Shown one piece after another: positions 5,321 through 15,366 of a stretch of DNA of 64,000 nucleotides; within the stretch, counting starts at the first letter, position 1, and each line of letters begins with the position of its first letter. Below the pieces are notes generated by a model. It had not been told where the DNA came from. It saw only the letters and a program-made list of their open reading frames with translations, and made no database searches. The DNA is taken from assembly GCA_037127915.1 (NCBI GenBank), contig JBAXXL010000003.1:62001-126000 (forward strand), in the 5' to 3' direction. The stretch comes from JBAXXL01 sp037127915. Lineage in GTDB: Bacteria > Bacteroidota > Ignavibacteria > Kapaibacteriales > UBA2268. A program made the position numbers and the translations under genes.

Positions 5321-6715
5321 CTATTCATCTTCCCCTTTTTTTATTGTGATATCATACTTCTTCATCTTCCTAATAAGCGCATCACGAGTAATACCTAAAG
5401 CGTCAGCAGTTGCTTGTTGATTAAATTTATTAGCTTGAAGTGCTTGGCGTACAATTTTTATTTCATTATTTTTAAGATTAACAGATTCAGTATGAATATC
5501 TAAAAATGACTTTTTATGAGGCTTTATAGGAAAATCATTGATTCCTAAGGAGTTTCCTTTACATAAAATGATAGCTCTTTCTGTCATATTTCTTAATTCT
5601 CTTACATTTCCAGGAAAGTCATATTTATTAAGCGTTTCATAAACTTCTTTCGAAACTAGTATATTGGGTTTATTGAATTTAGTTGAATATACCTCTACAA
5701 AATGGTCTAGAATAGGCTTTATATCTGCGGGTCTTTCACGAAGTGCCGGAATATGAATATGGAGGGTATTTAACCTATGAAGTAGATCAAGCCTGAATTT
5801 TTTAAGTTCAACGGATTTATCAATATCGTGATTTGTAGCAGAAATAATGCGAAAGTCTGTGTAAACTTGTTTGGTATCCCCTACTCTTGTAATTACCTTT
5901 TCTTCTAATGCACGTAAAAGCTTAGCTTGTAAATTAAATGGCATATCCGCTATTTCATCGAGAAATAATGTTCCTTGGTTACAAGCTTCAAAGAAACCCA
6001 TTTTGTCGGTGAAAGCTCCTGTAAATGATCCTTTTTTATGCCCAAAAAATTCACTTTCAAGGAGTGTATCGGTTATGGCACTACTATTAACAGCACAAAA
6101 TATATGCTCTTTCCTTAAGCTGGAATAGTGAATAATTCTTGCAATATTCTCTTTGCCTGTACCACTCTCACCAGTAATTAATACGTTCGCATCAGGATAA
6201 TTGGCTGAAGTTATAGCTTGTTCAAATACTTCTAATATCTGAGTACTGACTCCAATAAATTGCCTGTCAATTTTTTCTTCAAGTGTTTTTGATATCAACG
6301 AGTTCTTTTCTTCCATCAACTTCAACTTTCTTTGCATTTGCAGGTATTTTTGGGTCCTTTCTATCGCGATTTGTATATCTATATATCGAAATGGTTTACG
6401 TAAGTAATCGAATGCTCCTAAACGCATAGCTTTTATTACTGTATCCATATCCCCGTGTGCAGAAATTACTATAACTTCCATATTGGGATATTTGATTTTT
6501 ACTTCTTTTAAAATATCCAAACCATTCACACCCGGCAAACGTACATCAAGAATAAGAAGATCGATTTCGTATTGTCTCAGTAATTTTCTACCTTCATCGG
6601 CAGTATTTGCTTCAAATGCCTCAAATTCTGAATCTTGGAAAAACCCACTCAATTCTTCTGTAAATTGTTTCTCATCATCGAGGATAAGAATTTTTATTTT
6701 TTCTTTATTTAACAT
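5321..6715 (-). CDS. NtrC-family sigma-54-dependent response regulator
   Basis: A 464-residue activator with three domains. The receiver domain (about 8-120) has phospho-acceptor Asp57 in LILDVRLPG and the conserved Lys in KPF. The AAA+ domain (about 155-385) has Walker A GESGTGKE at 182-189, the sigma-54 contact loop as GSFTGA at 229-234 (Ser replaces the first Ala of GAFTGA), and Walker B TLFLDEIADMP. A Fis-type helix-turn-helix lies at about 425-460 (QQATADALGITRDALIRKM). It should drive open-complex formation at sigma-54 promoters. It starts 1 base after the sensor kinase stop, so the two form an operon, and two sigma-54 promoters lie directly downstream in front of gvpA. It is therefore the likely gas vesicle activator (inference). 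Confidence 0.95.
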   Translation of the reverse strand: MLNKEKIKILILDDEKQFTEELSGFFQDSEFEAFEANTADEGRKLLRQYEIDLLILDVRLPGVNGLDILKEVKIKYPNMEVIVISAHGDMDTVIKAMRLGAFDYLRKPFRYIDIQIAIERTQKYLQMQRKLKLMEEKNSLISKTLEEKIDRQFIGVSTQILEVFEQAITSANYPDANVLITGESGTGKENIARIIHYSSLRKEHIFCAVNSSAITDTLLESEFFGHKKGSFTGAFTDKMGFFEACNQGTLFLDEIADMPFNLQAKLLRALEEKVITRVGDTKQVYTDFRIISATNHDIDKSVELKKFRLDLLHRLNTLHIHIPALRERPADIKPILDHFVEVYSTKFNKPNILVSKEVYETLNKYDFPGNVRELRNMTERAIILCKGNSLGINDFPIKPHKKSFLDIHTESVNLKNNEIKIVRQALQANKFNQQATADALGITRDALIRKMKKYDITIKKGEDE

Positions 6716-6716
6716 T

Positions 6717-9455
6717 TTACTTTTTCTTTTTAATATCTAAAACTAATTTGATTTTTGTACCAAGCAAGTTCTTGCTTGTTATGTCTATTATTCCACCCAT
6801 TTCTTTTACTATTTGATAGCATATCGACAATCCAAGACCAGTACCTTTTCCTTCGGTTTTCGTAGTATAAAAAGGCAGAATAATATTATTGATATCTATT
6901 TCATTAATCCCTATTCCATTATCTGTTACTTCTACAATAATTGATTCGTTCTCTTTATAAGTTTTAATTTCTACACTCATTTGATAATCTTCTTTTGAAA
7001 TAGCTTTCTTTTCTAGAACAGCATCCTTCGCATTACTAAGCACATTAATTATAACCTGCTCAAATTTATATGTATTACCTAATATTTTTGGGACATGTGT
7101 TCCTAATTGTAAAATTAAATTAATACCAAGATGTTTCAATTGCTCACCTATCATAGATGTAGCATTTTTTATGCTTGAATTAATATCGAACGTTGTTAAT
7201 AAATAATCGTCTTGAACTCTAGAAAATGCCCTAATATGGTCAATAATATTTCTAATTCTCGTAATATTATCGAAAATCTTTTCGGATTTTATTTTTAAGA
7301 ATTCTATGTTAATAGTTTCAGTTTTATCAGTCTCGAATAGGATCTTATCCACAACCATAGAAATAATATTTAAAGGTTGGTTGATTTCATGTGCTATGCC
7401 TGATGCCATTTCACCGAGATTTGCCATTCTGTCGGCGTGGCTCTGCTTTGTTTCCATTTTTTTACGTTGAGATATATCACGAAGAATAATCATAAATGAA
7501 AGTGGTGCACCATCGGGGTCCTGAATCAAAGTTGAACTGATTTCACTTAAAAATATGGATTGGTTTTTCTTTTTTATCTTCAACTCTATGTTCTGGGCTA
7601 ATCCTTCAAGTATTGTTTTGTTTATTATTTCCTTTATTATATTTTTTTCGCTTTGCGGAACAAATAATATAAAATGCTTACCCACCATTTCATTTCTTGC
7701 ATTGGCACCAAATAATTCAAGACCAATTTCTGAAACTTCAGTAATAATGCCTTTTAAGTTAATTAATAAAATTCCATCAGGCGAGGCATTCAACATTGTT
7801 CTATATTTTTCTTCGCTTATTTTCATTGCCTGCGCGGCAATCTTTTGTTCTGTTATATCCTCTGAAATTCCAAGTAAATATTCGGGTTCACCTGAATTAT
7901 TCAGAATTGGAACTTTTTTAGTGTGGAGTGTGCGAAGTCCTTTATATTTTGTATCAATAAATTCTTCGGAAATATCAATCATGTCTTTATATAGCAATAC
8001 ATTTTTATCGTTTTCAATAAAGCTATCGGCCTGTTTTTTGGGGAAAAAATCATAATCATTCTTCCCTATTAATCTTTCTTTTAGAATACCTAAAAGTTCT
8101 TCTCCTGCACGATTGATTCGCACAAATTGTAAATCTTTAGCATCTTTTAAAAAGACCATATTTGGAATATTCTCTATAATTAAATCCAATAAATTTTTTG
8201 CTTGGTAAACATCCGCCTCATCCTTTTTTCGGTCGGTAATATCAATTGCATTAATTAGACAATGTTTGCCATCTCCAATGTTAACACCTTCAATATGAAC
8301 ATATTTTGGTGGCTTTCTATCGCTTTCAAACTTCATTTCACATATTTCTTTTGTTTTGCCATCAAATACATTTTTTAGAAAAAGATTGAATAATGCTCTA
8401 GTATCGCTTGATAAATAAGAACCAAAAATGGCCCTCCTCAACTGTGAGCGATCTTTGCCAAGCATATAAGCACCACTCAGGTTCAGCTCATGTATTTCGC
8501 CTTCCTTGGTAAGTGTAAAGAATCCAGATGGTGCAAAATCGTAAAGCGTAGTATATTTTGCAGAAGCTTCTTGAGCCTTATCTCTTGCTGATAAAAGCTC
8601 TTGATTCTGCATCTCTAATTCGATTTGATAGTTTCTTAAAGACTCCTCCATTTCTTTACGCTTTGTAATATCTTTAGCAAAAGCAAGAAGTCGAAAATTT
8701 GGTAGCTTAACAACTTCCATATCAATCCACCTCTTCTTACCGTTTTTCTGTTCAAATAACAAATCTGATTTAGAAAATCCCGTTTCCATTACTTTTTTGA
8801 ATTGTTCAACAGCTACATTAATTGACTCTTTAAGTAACATTTTTTCGAATGACATCTTTAATAAATCATTTTTGGAATATCCCGAAAGCCTTAAAGCGGC
8901 TTCATTTACTTCAATGATTTTTCCTATTTCATCGGTGACAAATACACAGTCGGGAGCATTATCAATGTAGCTTCGATACTTTTCTTCACTTTTTGCTAAA
9001 GCCGCATTAATACTAACTAATTCATCAGACGTTTTTTTTATAAGAATAGCATCGTTTATGATTTTTTGTTTTTGTTCGAAAAGTTCCAGAAATATTTTTG
9101 TTTTACTTACTAAAATATTATTATTAATGGGTTTAAATATATAATCCACCGCGCCTGACCCATAGCCTTTGAAGACTTCTTGATCATTTATTTGACTAGC
9201 TGTTAAAAATATTAATGGTACTTTATCACCTGATCTTTCTTTATTTAATAGCAAAGCCAATTCATAACCGTTCATCTCAGGCATTTGAACATCAAGAATG
9301 GCTAATGCAAGATTAACATCTTTGGCTTTCTCTAAAGCTTCGGAACCAGATGCTGCTTCAATTAAATTTACGTCTAACGCTTTTAGAACCATTTCTAAAT
9401 ATTTAATGTTGGAACTAGTATCATCTACTATAAGAATATTGGGTAATTCTTGCAT
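6717..9455 (-). CDS. REC-PAS-histidine kinase, likely partner of the gvp activator
   Basis: A 912-residue soluble sensor kinase with no membrane segment. An N-terminal receiver domain (1-125, Asp55 in LAILDVQMPE) is followed by four PAS-type domains (about 155-270, 295-410, 415-540, 545-665), a HisKA domain with GIAHEINQPLN (phospho-His near residue 689) and an HATPase domain with NVLSNAKDAV, VTDNGIGI and GKGTGLGLSI. Its ATG follows AAGGAAGAG, a good ribosome site. It is translated just upstream of the NtrC-type activator with a 1-base gap, so they are likely cognate. The cytoplasmic PAS array suggests it senses an internal redox, oxygen or small-molecule cue; the signal cannot be read from the sequence. 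Confidence 0.93.
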   Translation of the reverse strand: MQELPNILIVDDTSSNIKYLEMVLKALDVNLIEAASGSEALEKAKDVNLALAILDVQMPEMNGYELALLLNKERSGDKVPLIFLTASQINDQEVFKGYGSGAVDYIFKPINNNILVSKTKIFLELFEQKQKIINDAILIKKTSDELVSINAALAKSEEKYRSYIDNAPDCVFVTDEIGKIIEVNEAALRLSGYSKNDLLKMSFEKMLLKESINVAVEQFKKVMETGFSKSDLLFEQKNGKKRWIDMEVVKLPNFRLLAFAKDITKRKEMEESLRNYQIELEMQNQELLSARDKAQEASAKYTTLYDFAPSGFFTLTKEGEIHELNLSGAYMLGKDRSQLRRAIFGSYLSSDTRALFNLFLKNVFDGKTKEICEMKFESDRKPPKYVHIEGVNIGDGKHCLINAIDITDRKKDEADVYQAKNLLDLIIENIPNMVFLKDAKDLQFVRINRAGEELLGILKERLIGKNDYDFFPKKQADSFIENDKNVLLYKDMIDISEEFIDTKYKGLRTLHTKKVPILNNSGEPEYLLGISEDITEQKIAAQAMKISEEKYRTMLNASPDGILLINLKGIITEVSEIGLELFGANARNEMVGKHFILFVPQSEKNIIKEIINKTILEGLAQNIELKIKKKNQSIFLSEISSTLIQDPDGAPLSFMIILRDISQRKKMETKQSHADRMANLGEMASGIAHEINQPLNIISMVVDKILFETDKTETINIEFLKIKSEKIFDNITRIRNIIDHIRAFSRVQDDYLLTTFDINSSIKNATSMIGEQLKHLGINLILQLGTHVPKILGNTYKFEQVIINVLSNAKDAVLEKKAISKEDYQMSVEIKTYKENESIIVEVTDNGIGINEIDINNIILPFYTTKTEGKGTGLGLSICYQIVKEMGGIIDITSKNLLGTKIKLVLDIKKKK

Positions 9456-9807
9456 AAAACTCTTCCTTCGTTATATTTTTTTAGGCCATAAATCAAATAT
9501 TACAAGTTAAATGTTAATCAAATAGTAAATAATTACACTAATAAAATACATTGTTTTTTTATTCTATTATTTACGACTTATAGTCCAAAGTCTTATCAAA
9601 ATTAATTATTAATTTTCATATAACCAAATATATCATTCATCTTTGTTTTTTTTAAGTTTTTTTTGTTAAAATCAGTTTGATTCTATATGAAGACTATATA
9701 GTCCGGAACCGAATATATGATTTTTAATCCTAAATTAATTTTCCTAGCTGTTTTTTTTATTCATACATTTTTGATATTTTAGCTTTTTTTTATGACTGGT
9801 TCTTAAA
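9456..9807. other. divergent intergenic region between sensor kinase and helicase genes
   Basis: About 350 bp, very AT-rich with many T runs. It must hold the promoters of both the minus-strand two-component operon and the plus-strand helicase gene. I see no sigma-54 site and no convincing TTTG/TAnnTTTG pair, and no RNA gene. Confidence 0.4.
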
Positions 9808-12800
9808 ATGCCTGAAAATCTGACAAAAGAGCAAGACCTAGCGGTTAATTTAAAAAGACATATTTCTGTAAAGGCCAACGCCGGAAGTGGTAAAACAAAA
9901 GTATTGGTAGATAGATATATTAGAATACTCGAGGATAGCTATACCAAAACTGATATTGCGAAAATAACACCCTACGAAATCGTAGCAATGACTTTCACAC
10001 GTAAAGCCGCGGGTGAAATGCTTAAGAAAGTTGTCGATAAAATTGAAAAATTAAAAACAGATTCGCCTACAACAGACCAAAAAAATCTCTCCGCTTATGC
10101 CAAAATCCGAAATGATTTGAATGCGGCGCGAATTTCGACCATCCATAGTTTTGCATCTTCCCTATTGCGCGATTTCGCTGTGGAAGCAAACGTGAATCCT
10201 AACTTTATTGAGTTAACAGATTCCAACAAACATAGAATAAAAAACGAAGCGTTCGAATATGTTATAACTAAGATTTATCAAGAACCTAATAATGAATTAC
10301 ATAAACCATTGATTAGTTTTATTGATAGATACAGCATAAAAATACTTGAGGATTTTGCTAATTCATTATCTTATAGTAAAGAATTTCTGAACAGTTTGAA
10401 TAAACGCGGTTTTTATGATCAATCAAACGATGAAATATTGGAATATTATAAACCTCTCTTTATTGAAATGCTAGATTCCAAACTTCAAGAATTATTCCAT
10501 TTCACGGAATTAGCTTTCGATTACACAGCTGATAATGTTGGAGAGGGCTATTTATCAAAAAGAGATTCTTTCCTAAGCATCGTTAAGAATCATAATCTAA
10601 ATGCTAATAGAAACTTTGAAAATCTACAAAATTATTTCAACGAATTATCTTTGATTTATACCGGCAAACCGGTTGTAGAGGGTAAAAAAAAGGGGCTCCC
10701 AACATATTTTACAGAGAATTGTTCAGAAGTATTCAATTTTGAATATAATAAAGTAAATGAGAAAATAAAAAAAAATTATTTGATTAATTTTGATGAGATT
10801 TCAAATTCCACTTTAATCCAGGTAGAAGATGCAAAATTTGTATTAGCGTTTGCCAATCAAGTACTTCAAAAAACTGATGAAGAGAAGCAGAAGTACGCTT
10901 ATTTGGATTTCGATGATATATTGATTAAAACTGATGAATTGCTTTCAAATCCGGAAGTAGCGCAGAAAATAAGCAGTAAAATTAAATACATAATGGTTGA
11001 TGAATTCCAAGATACCAATCCCACACAATATAGCATTTTGAAAAAATTAGTACCCGGTTTGTTTGATAATCAATTTTCATATCCTACATCTCCCGAGGTA
11101 TTTATAGTTGGCGATGAAAAACAAAGTATATATGGCTTCCGTGGAGCGGATGTAAGTATAATCAAATCAGCAACCGAATTAATTGAAAAGCATCAGCAAC
11201 AGCGCGAAGAAGATTACAGACTTCGCCAAACCTATAAAGAAGCTTCTTCAGCAGAGTTATCCGGTAATATTGAATTGAATGCCTCGTTCAGAATGAAACC
11301 CGCTCTCGCACTATTTACTAACGCGGTTTTCTCGAAATTAATGGCACCAGCTAATGACGATAAAACCAAAAAAACAAGTCCAAACGAAAAATATAGAGCC
11401 AATTACAGTAACATAATTTGCGGAAAATCTACCGCCAAAAACTCGGAGCCATATCATAGCGTTTTACAAAAAAATGATTCTAAAATGATATCAAATGATT
11501 CAACTGATTTTGGTACTGTTGAATTTTTATTCTCAGAAAAGAGCTATGAATTCCAAACACAAGCTATCGCTGATTCCATTACAAATTTACTGAAAACCGG
11601 TCAATATCAAGCCGGCGATATTTGCATTTTGAGTCGTGATAAGGTGCATTTAAAAGATTTGACCAATAAATTATCCAATTTGGAAATACCTTTCTTTTTG
11701 CACACCGGGAGTGGTTTCTATCAATCTGTAGAAGTTCGGGATGTTCTATCTATATTAAGTTTCCTTAGCGATACAAAAAATGATTTTGAATTAGTTATGG
11801 CACTTAAATCGCCTTTTTTCGGTTTGCGTGATAGCGATTTGCTGATTTTAACCAATTATGAATCTGAAAAAATTGGTTCTACTCTTTGGGAAAAACTACA
11901 AGGATTTTCGGAAATACCAGATATAAATGTGGAAACGCTAAACAGATTCGAAAGCGTTGTAAATCTTATCAAATACTTGCTTCGCATTGCTTATCGTATG
12001 TCTCTACCAAAGTTAATACGTACACTGCTCAAAGAATCAGGCTGGATGAGTAAAATAACGCCATTCAAAGACAAAGATCAACGTATAGCGAATATTTATA
12101 AGTTAATTGACTCTGCTCGAGAATTTGAAAAACAAGGATTTTTAAGTATTTATGATTTTGTTAAAGAATTAGAGACATTAGAAGAAATATCAAAAGAAGC
12201 CGAAGCTGGTATAAATAACGAAAATGCTGTGAACATAATGACAATTCATTCGGCGAAAGGGTTGGAATTCCCTATTGTATATTTATATGATACTAATAGA
12301 GATTTATTAGCAAAGACCAATACAAACACTTTTTTCCCTGATAGCGATTTGGGTATAACATTCAAAAATGCAAAGCTGATTGATGAAAGATTTTTTGGCA
12401 AGGTTGAGAATATTCCTGTAAAATTAGCTAAGAAAAAAAATCTGGAAATCAGCATTTACGAGGAAATAAGGTTATTATATGTAGCTATTACACGTGCGAT
12501 AGACAAATTATTTATATCAGCGTCGATAATTGGATTCGATAATAAGACTAACGAACAAAAATATACAAAGGAAAAAATATCTTATATCTCAATGATAATG
12601 AATTCCATTCCGAATTTTCCTGATGTGTCTGAATTAACTGAATCTTCCTTTACCCTACTAATCAATGAATTAAATTTTCTTAACGAAAATAAAGTTGAAC
12701 AAGTGAACAAACTTAAGTTGCCAATATCATATAAAGTTTACACAAGTGAGAATACATCGTCTATTGAGAAACTTAATACCCAAAATGCGGCTACGAAAAA

Positions 12801-13596
12801 GCATTATTATGCAAGCACGAATTTAGAAAATGTAATGGGACACGAGCGGGATATATTTTTCTCAGCAAGTAAGTTATCGACATTTAAAAAGGATAAGAAG
12901 CGTTTTTGGTTGGAATATATTTTAGAAATGGACGATTTTCTACTTAAAAAATCTCTAAATAAATTTAATTTTCAGGAATCTACCGGTCTTCTGGGCCAAG
13001 AAACCGGTACCGCTATTCACGGAGTTTTTGAGAAAATGAACCGTTGGTATGATTTCGAAAACGGTTCAATTTTAAGTGATGAATTCCAAACTGTTCTTAC
13101 TGATGCGCTCTCATTGGTTGATGCGGTAGGAAACGAGAAAATAATCCAACGAATTTCGAATGAAGTCAACAATGTTATGTCAACCCTGCTAATCCTAAAC
13201 AAAGAATTTGATTTCAGAACAATGAAAAATGAATATGCTTTGAGATACGCTTTTGGACGTGATTTTCTTTCCGGTGTTATTGATCTTCTAATCAAAGATA
13301 CTAACGGAAACTTTGAAATTTGGGATTTCAAATCTGATTATCTAACCAAAGATGGAATTATTGAAAAAGCTGAAGCTTATGAAGAGCAAATAAAACTCTA
13401 TGCGTATCTTATATACTTATTAAACGATAAAACTACGTTAGTTAAAGCAAGATTGTTGTTCACTCGCTTAGCTTTTCCCGGTGCCAAGCACGAAGAATGG
13501 ACACATCTATTCTCGTGGTCCGCTCAAGAAATGGAAGATTATAAAGACGAGATAGAAATACGAATCAAGGAAATCTATAAAGAGTATGAGTTATAG
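9808..13596 (+). CDS. AddA/RecB-like UvrD-family helicase with C-terminal nuclease
   Basis: A 1262-residue superfamily 1A helicase. Motif I is ANAGSGKT at 23-30; motif II is VDEFQDTNP near 396; motif III is GDEKQSIYGFRGAD near 435; motif V is HSAKGLEFPIVYLYD near 814. The C-terminal region carries a PD-(D/E)XK nuclease signature: GTAIHG near 1066, then GVIDLLI and IWDFKSD near 1155-1175. Such helicase-nucleases process double-strand breaks for recombination and degrade linear DNA. No addB-like partner is in the window. It is a single plus-strand gene flanked by minus-strand operons, converging on the GWxTD gene with a 20-base gap. Confidence 0.9.
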   Translation: MPENLTKEQDLAVNLKRHISVKANAGSGKTKVLVDRYIRILEDSYTKTDIAKITPYEIVAMTFTRKAAGEMLKKVVDKIEKLKTDSPTTDQKNLSAYAKIRNDLNAARISTIHSFASSLLRDFAVEANVNPNFIELTDSNKHRIKNEAFEYVITKIYQEPNNELHKPLISFIDRYSIKILEDFANSLSYSKEFLNSLNKRGFYDQSNDEILEYYKPLFIEMLDSKLQELFHFTELAFDYTADNVGEGYLSKRDSFLSIVKNHNLNANRNFENLQNYFNELSLIYTGKPVVEGKKKGLPTYFTENCSEVFNFEYNKVNEKIKKNYLINFDEISNSTLIQVEDAKFVLAFANQVLQKTDEEKQKYAYLDFDDILIKTDELLSNPEVAQKISSKIKYIMVDEFQDTNPTQYSILKKLVPGLFDNQFSYPTSPEVFIVGDEKQSIYGFRGADVSIIKSATELIEKHQQQREEDYRLRQTYKEASSAELSGNIELNASFRMKPALALFTNAVFSKLMAPANDDKTKKTSPNEKYRANYSNIICGKSTAKNSEPYHSVLQKNDSKMISNDSTDFGTVEFLFSEKSYEFQTQAIADSITNLLKTGQYQAGDICILSRDKVHLKDLTNKLSNLEIPFFLHTGSGFYQSVEVRDVLSILSFLSDTKNDFELVMALKSPFFGLRDSDLLILTNYESEKIGSTLWEKLQGFSEIPDINVETLNRFESVVNLIKYLLRIAYRMSLPKLIRTLLKESGWMSKITPFKDKDQRIANIYKLIDSAREFEKQGFLSIYDFVKELETLEEISKEAEAGINNENAVNIMTIHSAKGLEFPIVYLYDTNRDLLAKTNTNTFFPDSDLGITFKNAKLIDERFFGKVENIPVKLAKKKNLEISIYEEIRLLYVAITRAIDKLFISASIIGFDNKTNEQKYTKEKISYISMIMNSIPNFPDVSELTESSFTLLINELNFLNENKVEQVNKLKLPISYKVYTSENTSSIEKLNTQNAATKKHYYASTNLENVMGHERDIFFSASKLSTFKKDKKRFWLEYILEMDDFLLKKSLNKFNFQESTGLLGQETGTAIHGVFEKMNRWYDFENGSILSDEFQTVLTDALSLVDAVGNEKIIQRISNEVNNVMSTLLILNKEFDFRTMKNEYALRYAFGRDFLSGVIDLLIKDTNGNFEIWDFKSDYLTKDGIIEKAEAYEEQIKLYAYLIYLLNDKTTLVKARLLFTRLAFPGAKHEEWTHLFSWSAQEMEDYKDEIEIRIKEIYKEYEL

Positions 13597-13616
13597 AAAA
13601 GACAGTTTTTTAAGTT

Positions 13617-14933
13617 CTATTCAATAATTTTTGTTAATTTATATTCCCCTGGAGTTATAATTTCGAATACAAATTGTTTTTTCAGATTTTTATACTGCCA
13701 GAGTTCCATAGGTGTTTTTTCTTTTAATTCAGTGACGATACTATCAGGGTTACCATAAAGGATATATATCTGGCCTCTAGAGGTTTTTGCGCCGTCATTA
13801 TGAAGAATGGTTAAGAATTTGTCCTTAGCTTCGTCAGCTCGCTTAAAATAAGTATTCATTGCTTCATTATAATATGTTTTTGGTGTTGGATCGAACTTCT
13901 TCCAATATTGATATATAAAGTTTTCCTTATCCTTCGGTTTTGCTGATTTTAATTCTGCAAATTCAGCATCGGTCATTATATAATACATGATTTCTTGAGC
14001 ATACGATATATTCATTAATGACTTTGGCTTATCAATCCATTGAACTTGATAATTATACTTCAGGGTATCCTTTATACTTCTATCTATAATACTAATGTTA
14101 AATTTACCCGGATAAATCATATTCGGTGGTATTTCAATTTGATAAATACTAGAATTTAGGTTTGTTTTAAGCAATCCTTGGATCCTATGTTTACTTTCTT
14201 GAAAATCAATTCCCTTGTTATCTAAATAAACTACTTTAGGATTTGAGGTTAAAGGATAATCTTTCGGTGGTAATGTTGATTCCTGAATATAAGAAATCGA
14301 TGTTGTCAAATTACATTTATCCTTTGTGTTGACAAATGCTAACAAGGCTGGATTTAGCGATTGAATATCAATGCTATTATTTAAAATAGCAGGGATGTAT
14401 ATTACATTCTCCCTAGGAAGCATATTTACCAATACAGGGTTTCCAATTGTTTTCAGATGATTCTTTGTGCTATTATCTAAACTTATCCGTTTATCATAAA
14501 TAGCTCTATTATTGACTGTCACTAGATAGCGAATTACATAGTCCGTGGAACTTAGTATAGTACTGAAAATACCTTCATAATACTGGTCCGACTCTTTCAG
14601 CAATGAATAATCCTCCATTGTCACAGTATCTTTTTTGAAAAGTCTTTTTCTGATAATTCCAGAATTATCTTTGATTTCAATGTCAAACGTTGGATAAGCC
14701 GAAAAACTGTTTAGTTTTATATCATCGGATTTATCAAAAACCAGTTCAGTTAATCTGATTTTATAGAAAAAATAAACTGTATTCGAATCAGGTGAATCAT
14801 TACTTGGAAATACAAGCGATTCAAAAAATATATTTTCTGAATTTGATTTTTGAGTGCTTTGAGAATTTTGAGTATAAACAGCACAATTAATTATCAGAGC
14901 TAATATTATAACTAAAAATATCTTTATTTTCAT
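13617..14933 (-). CDS. GWxTD-domain secreted protein
   Basis: A 438-residue protein with an N-terminal signal peptide (KIFLVIILALIINCAVYTQ); the Cys is not in a good lipobox. The C-terminal third carries the GWxTD-domain pattern: YYIMTDAEFAELKSAKPK, then the conserved QYWKKFDPTP and a RGQIYILYGNPDSI segment near residues 390-405. This domain is common in Bacteroidota, Chlorobiota and Acidobacteriota and has no assigned biochemical role. The rest appears to be beta-sandwich rich. It is the last gene of a tight operon, one base after ruvX. Confidence 0.85.
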   Translation of the reverse strand: MKIKIFLVIILALIINCAVYTQNSQSTQKSNSENIFFESLVFPSNDSPDSNTVYFFYKIRLTELVFDKSDDIKLNSFSAYPTFDIEIKDNSGIIRKRLFKKDTVTMEDYSLLKESDQYYEGIFSTILSSTDYVIRYLVTVNNRAIYDKRISLDNSTKNHLKTIGNPVLVNMLPRENVIYIPAILNNSIDIQSLNPALLAFVNTKDKCNLTTSISYIQESTLPPKDYPLTSNPKVVYLDNKGIDFQESKHRIQGLLKTNLNSSIYQIEIPPNMIYPGKFNISIIDRSIKDTLKYNYQVQWIDKPKSLMNISYAQEIMYYIMTDAEFAELKSAKPKDKENFIYQYWKKFDPTPKTYYNEAMNTYFKRADEAKDKFLTILHNDGAKTSRGQIYILYGNPDSIVTELKEKTPMELWQYKNLKKQFVFEIITPGEYKLTKIIE

Positions 14934-14934
14934 T

Positions 14935-15366
14935 CTAATTTTCTTCTATAAAACTTTGTAAAATCAAAGCGGCCGCAATTTTATCTTTTGCTCCCTTTTT
15001 TGAACGTTTCTTTTTTCCGTAACCGGATGAAATCATCAAATCAACAGAATAAACTGAAGTTTTGTACTCATCTTGAATATATACGGGTAATTTGTATTTT
15101 TCTTTTATTATTTCTATAAATGATTCGATTTCAGTGTGAAATTCTGTTTTGCTTCCATCTAATGTAGCAGGAAAACCAACCACTACAGCCTGGATTCTCT
15201 CTTCAGAAAAGAATTTTAGAAGTTTATCCCATACTTGTGAATCGTTATCGATTGTATATTTCGAATTAACAGATATCTGCAATTCATTGCAAAAAGCCAA
15301 TCCTATTCTTTTTTTTCCGTAATCTATTCCGGCAAGTCTTTTATTTATTAAATCTGTATTCTGCAT
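14935..15366 (-). CDS. ruvX: RuvX/YqgF Holliday junction resolvase-like protein
   Basis: A 143-residue RNase H-fold protein of the usual YqgF length. It has the first catalytic Asp in AGIDYGKKRIGLA (Asp15), the strand VVVGFPATLDG, and the C-terminal KGAKDKIAAALILQSF with the last acidic residue. YqgF proteins are implicated in pre-16S rRNA end processing and Holliday junction resolution. The ATG overlaps the stop of the upstream sensor kinase by one base (TAATG), so translation is coupled. Its presence within a regulatory/envelope operon looks like simple co-transcription. Confidence 0.9.
   Translation of the reverse strand: MQNTDLINKRLAGIDYGKKRIGLAFCNELQISVNSKYTIDNDSQVWDKLLKFFSEERIQAVVVGFPATLDGSKTEFHTEIESFIEIIKEKYKLPVYIQDEYKTSVYSVDLMISSGYGKKKRSKKGAKDKIAAALILQSFIEEN

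Larger units (their letters stand above)
4733..5368 (-). repeat. tandem duplication unit 2 (gvpA block)
   Basis: Second copy of the block at 3727-4364. This is probably the original arrangement, because its palindrome and promoter lie directly after the complete activator gene, whose 3' end is duplicated in unit 1 only as a 16-codon remnant. Confidence 0.9.
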
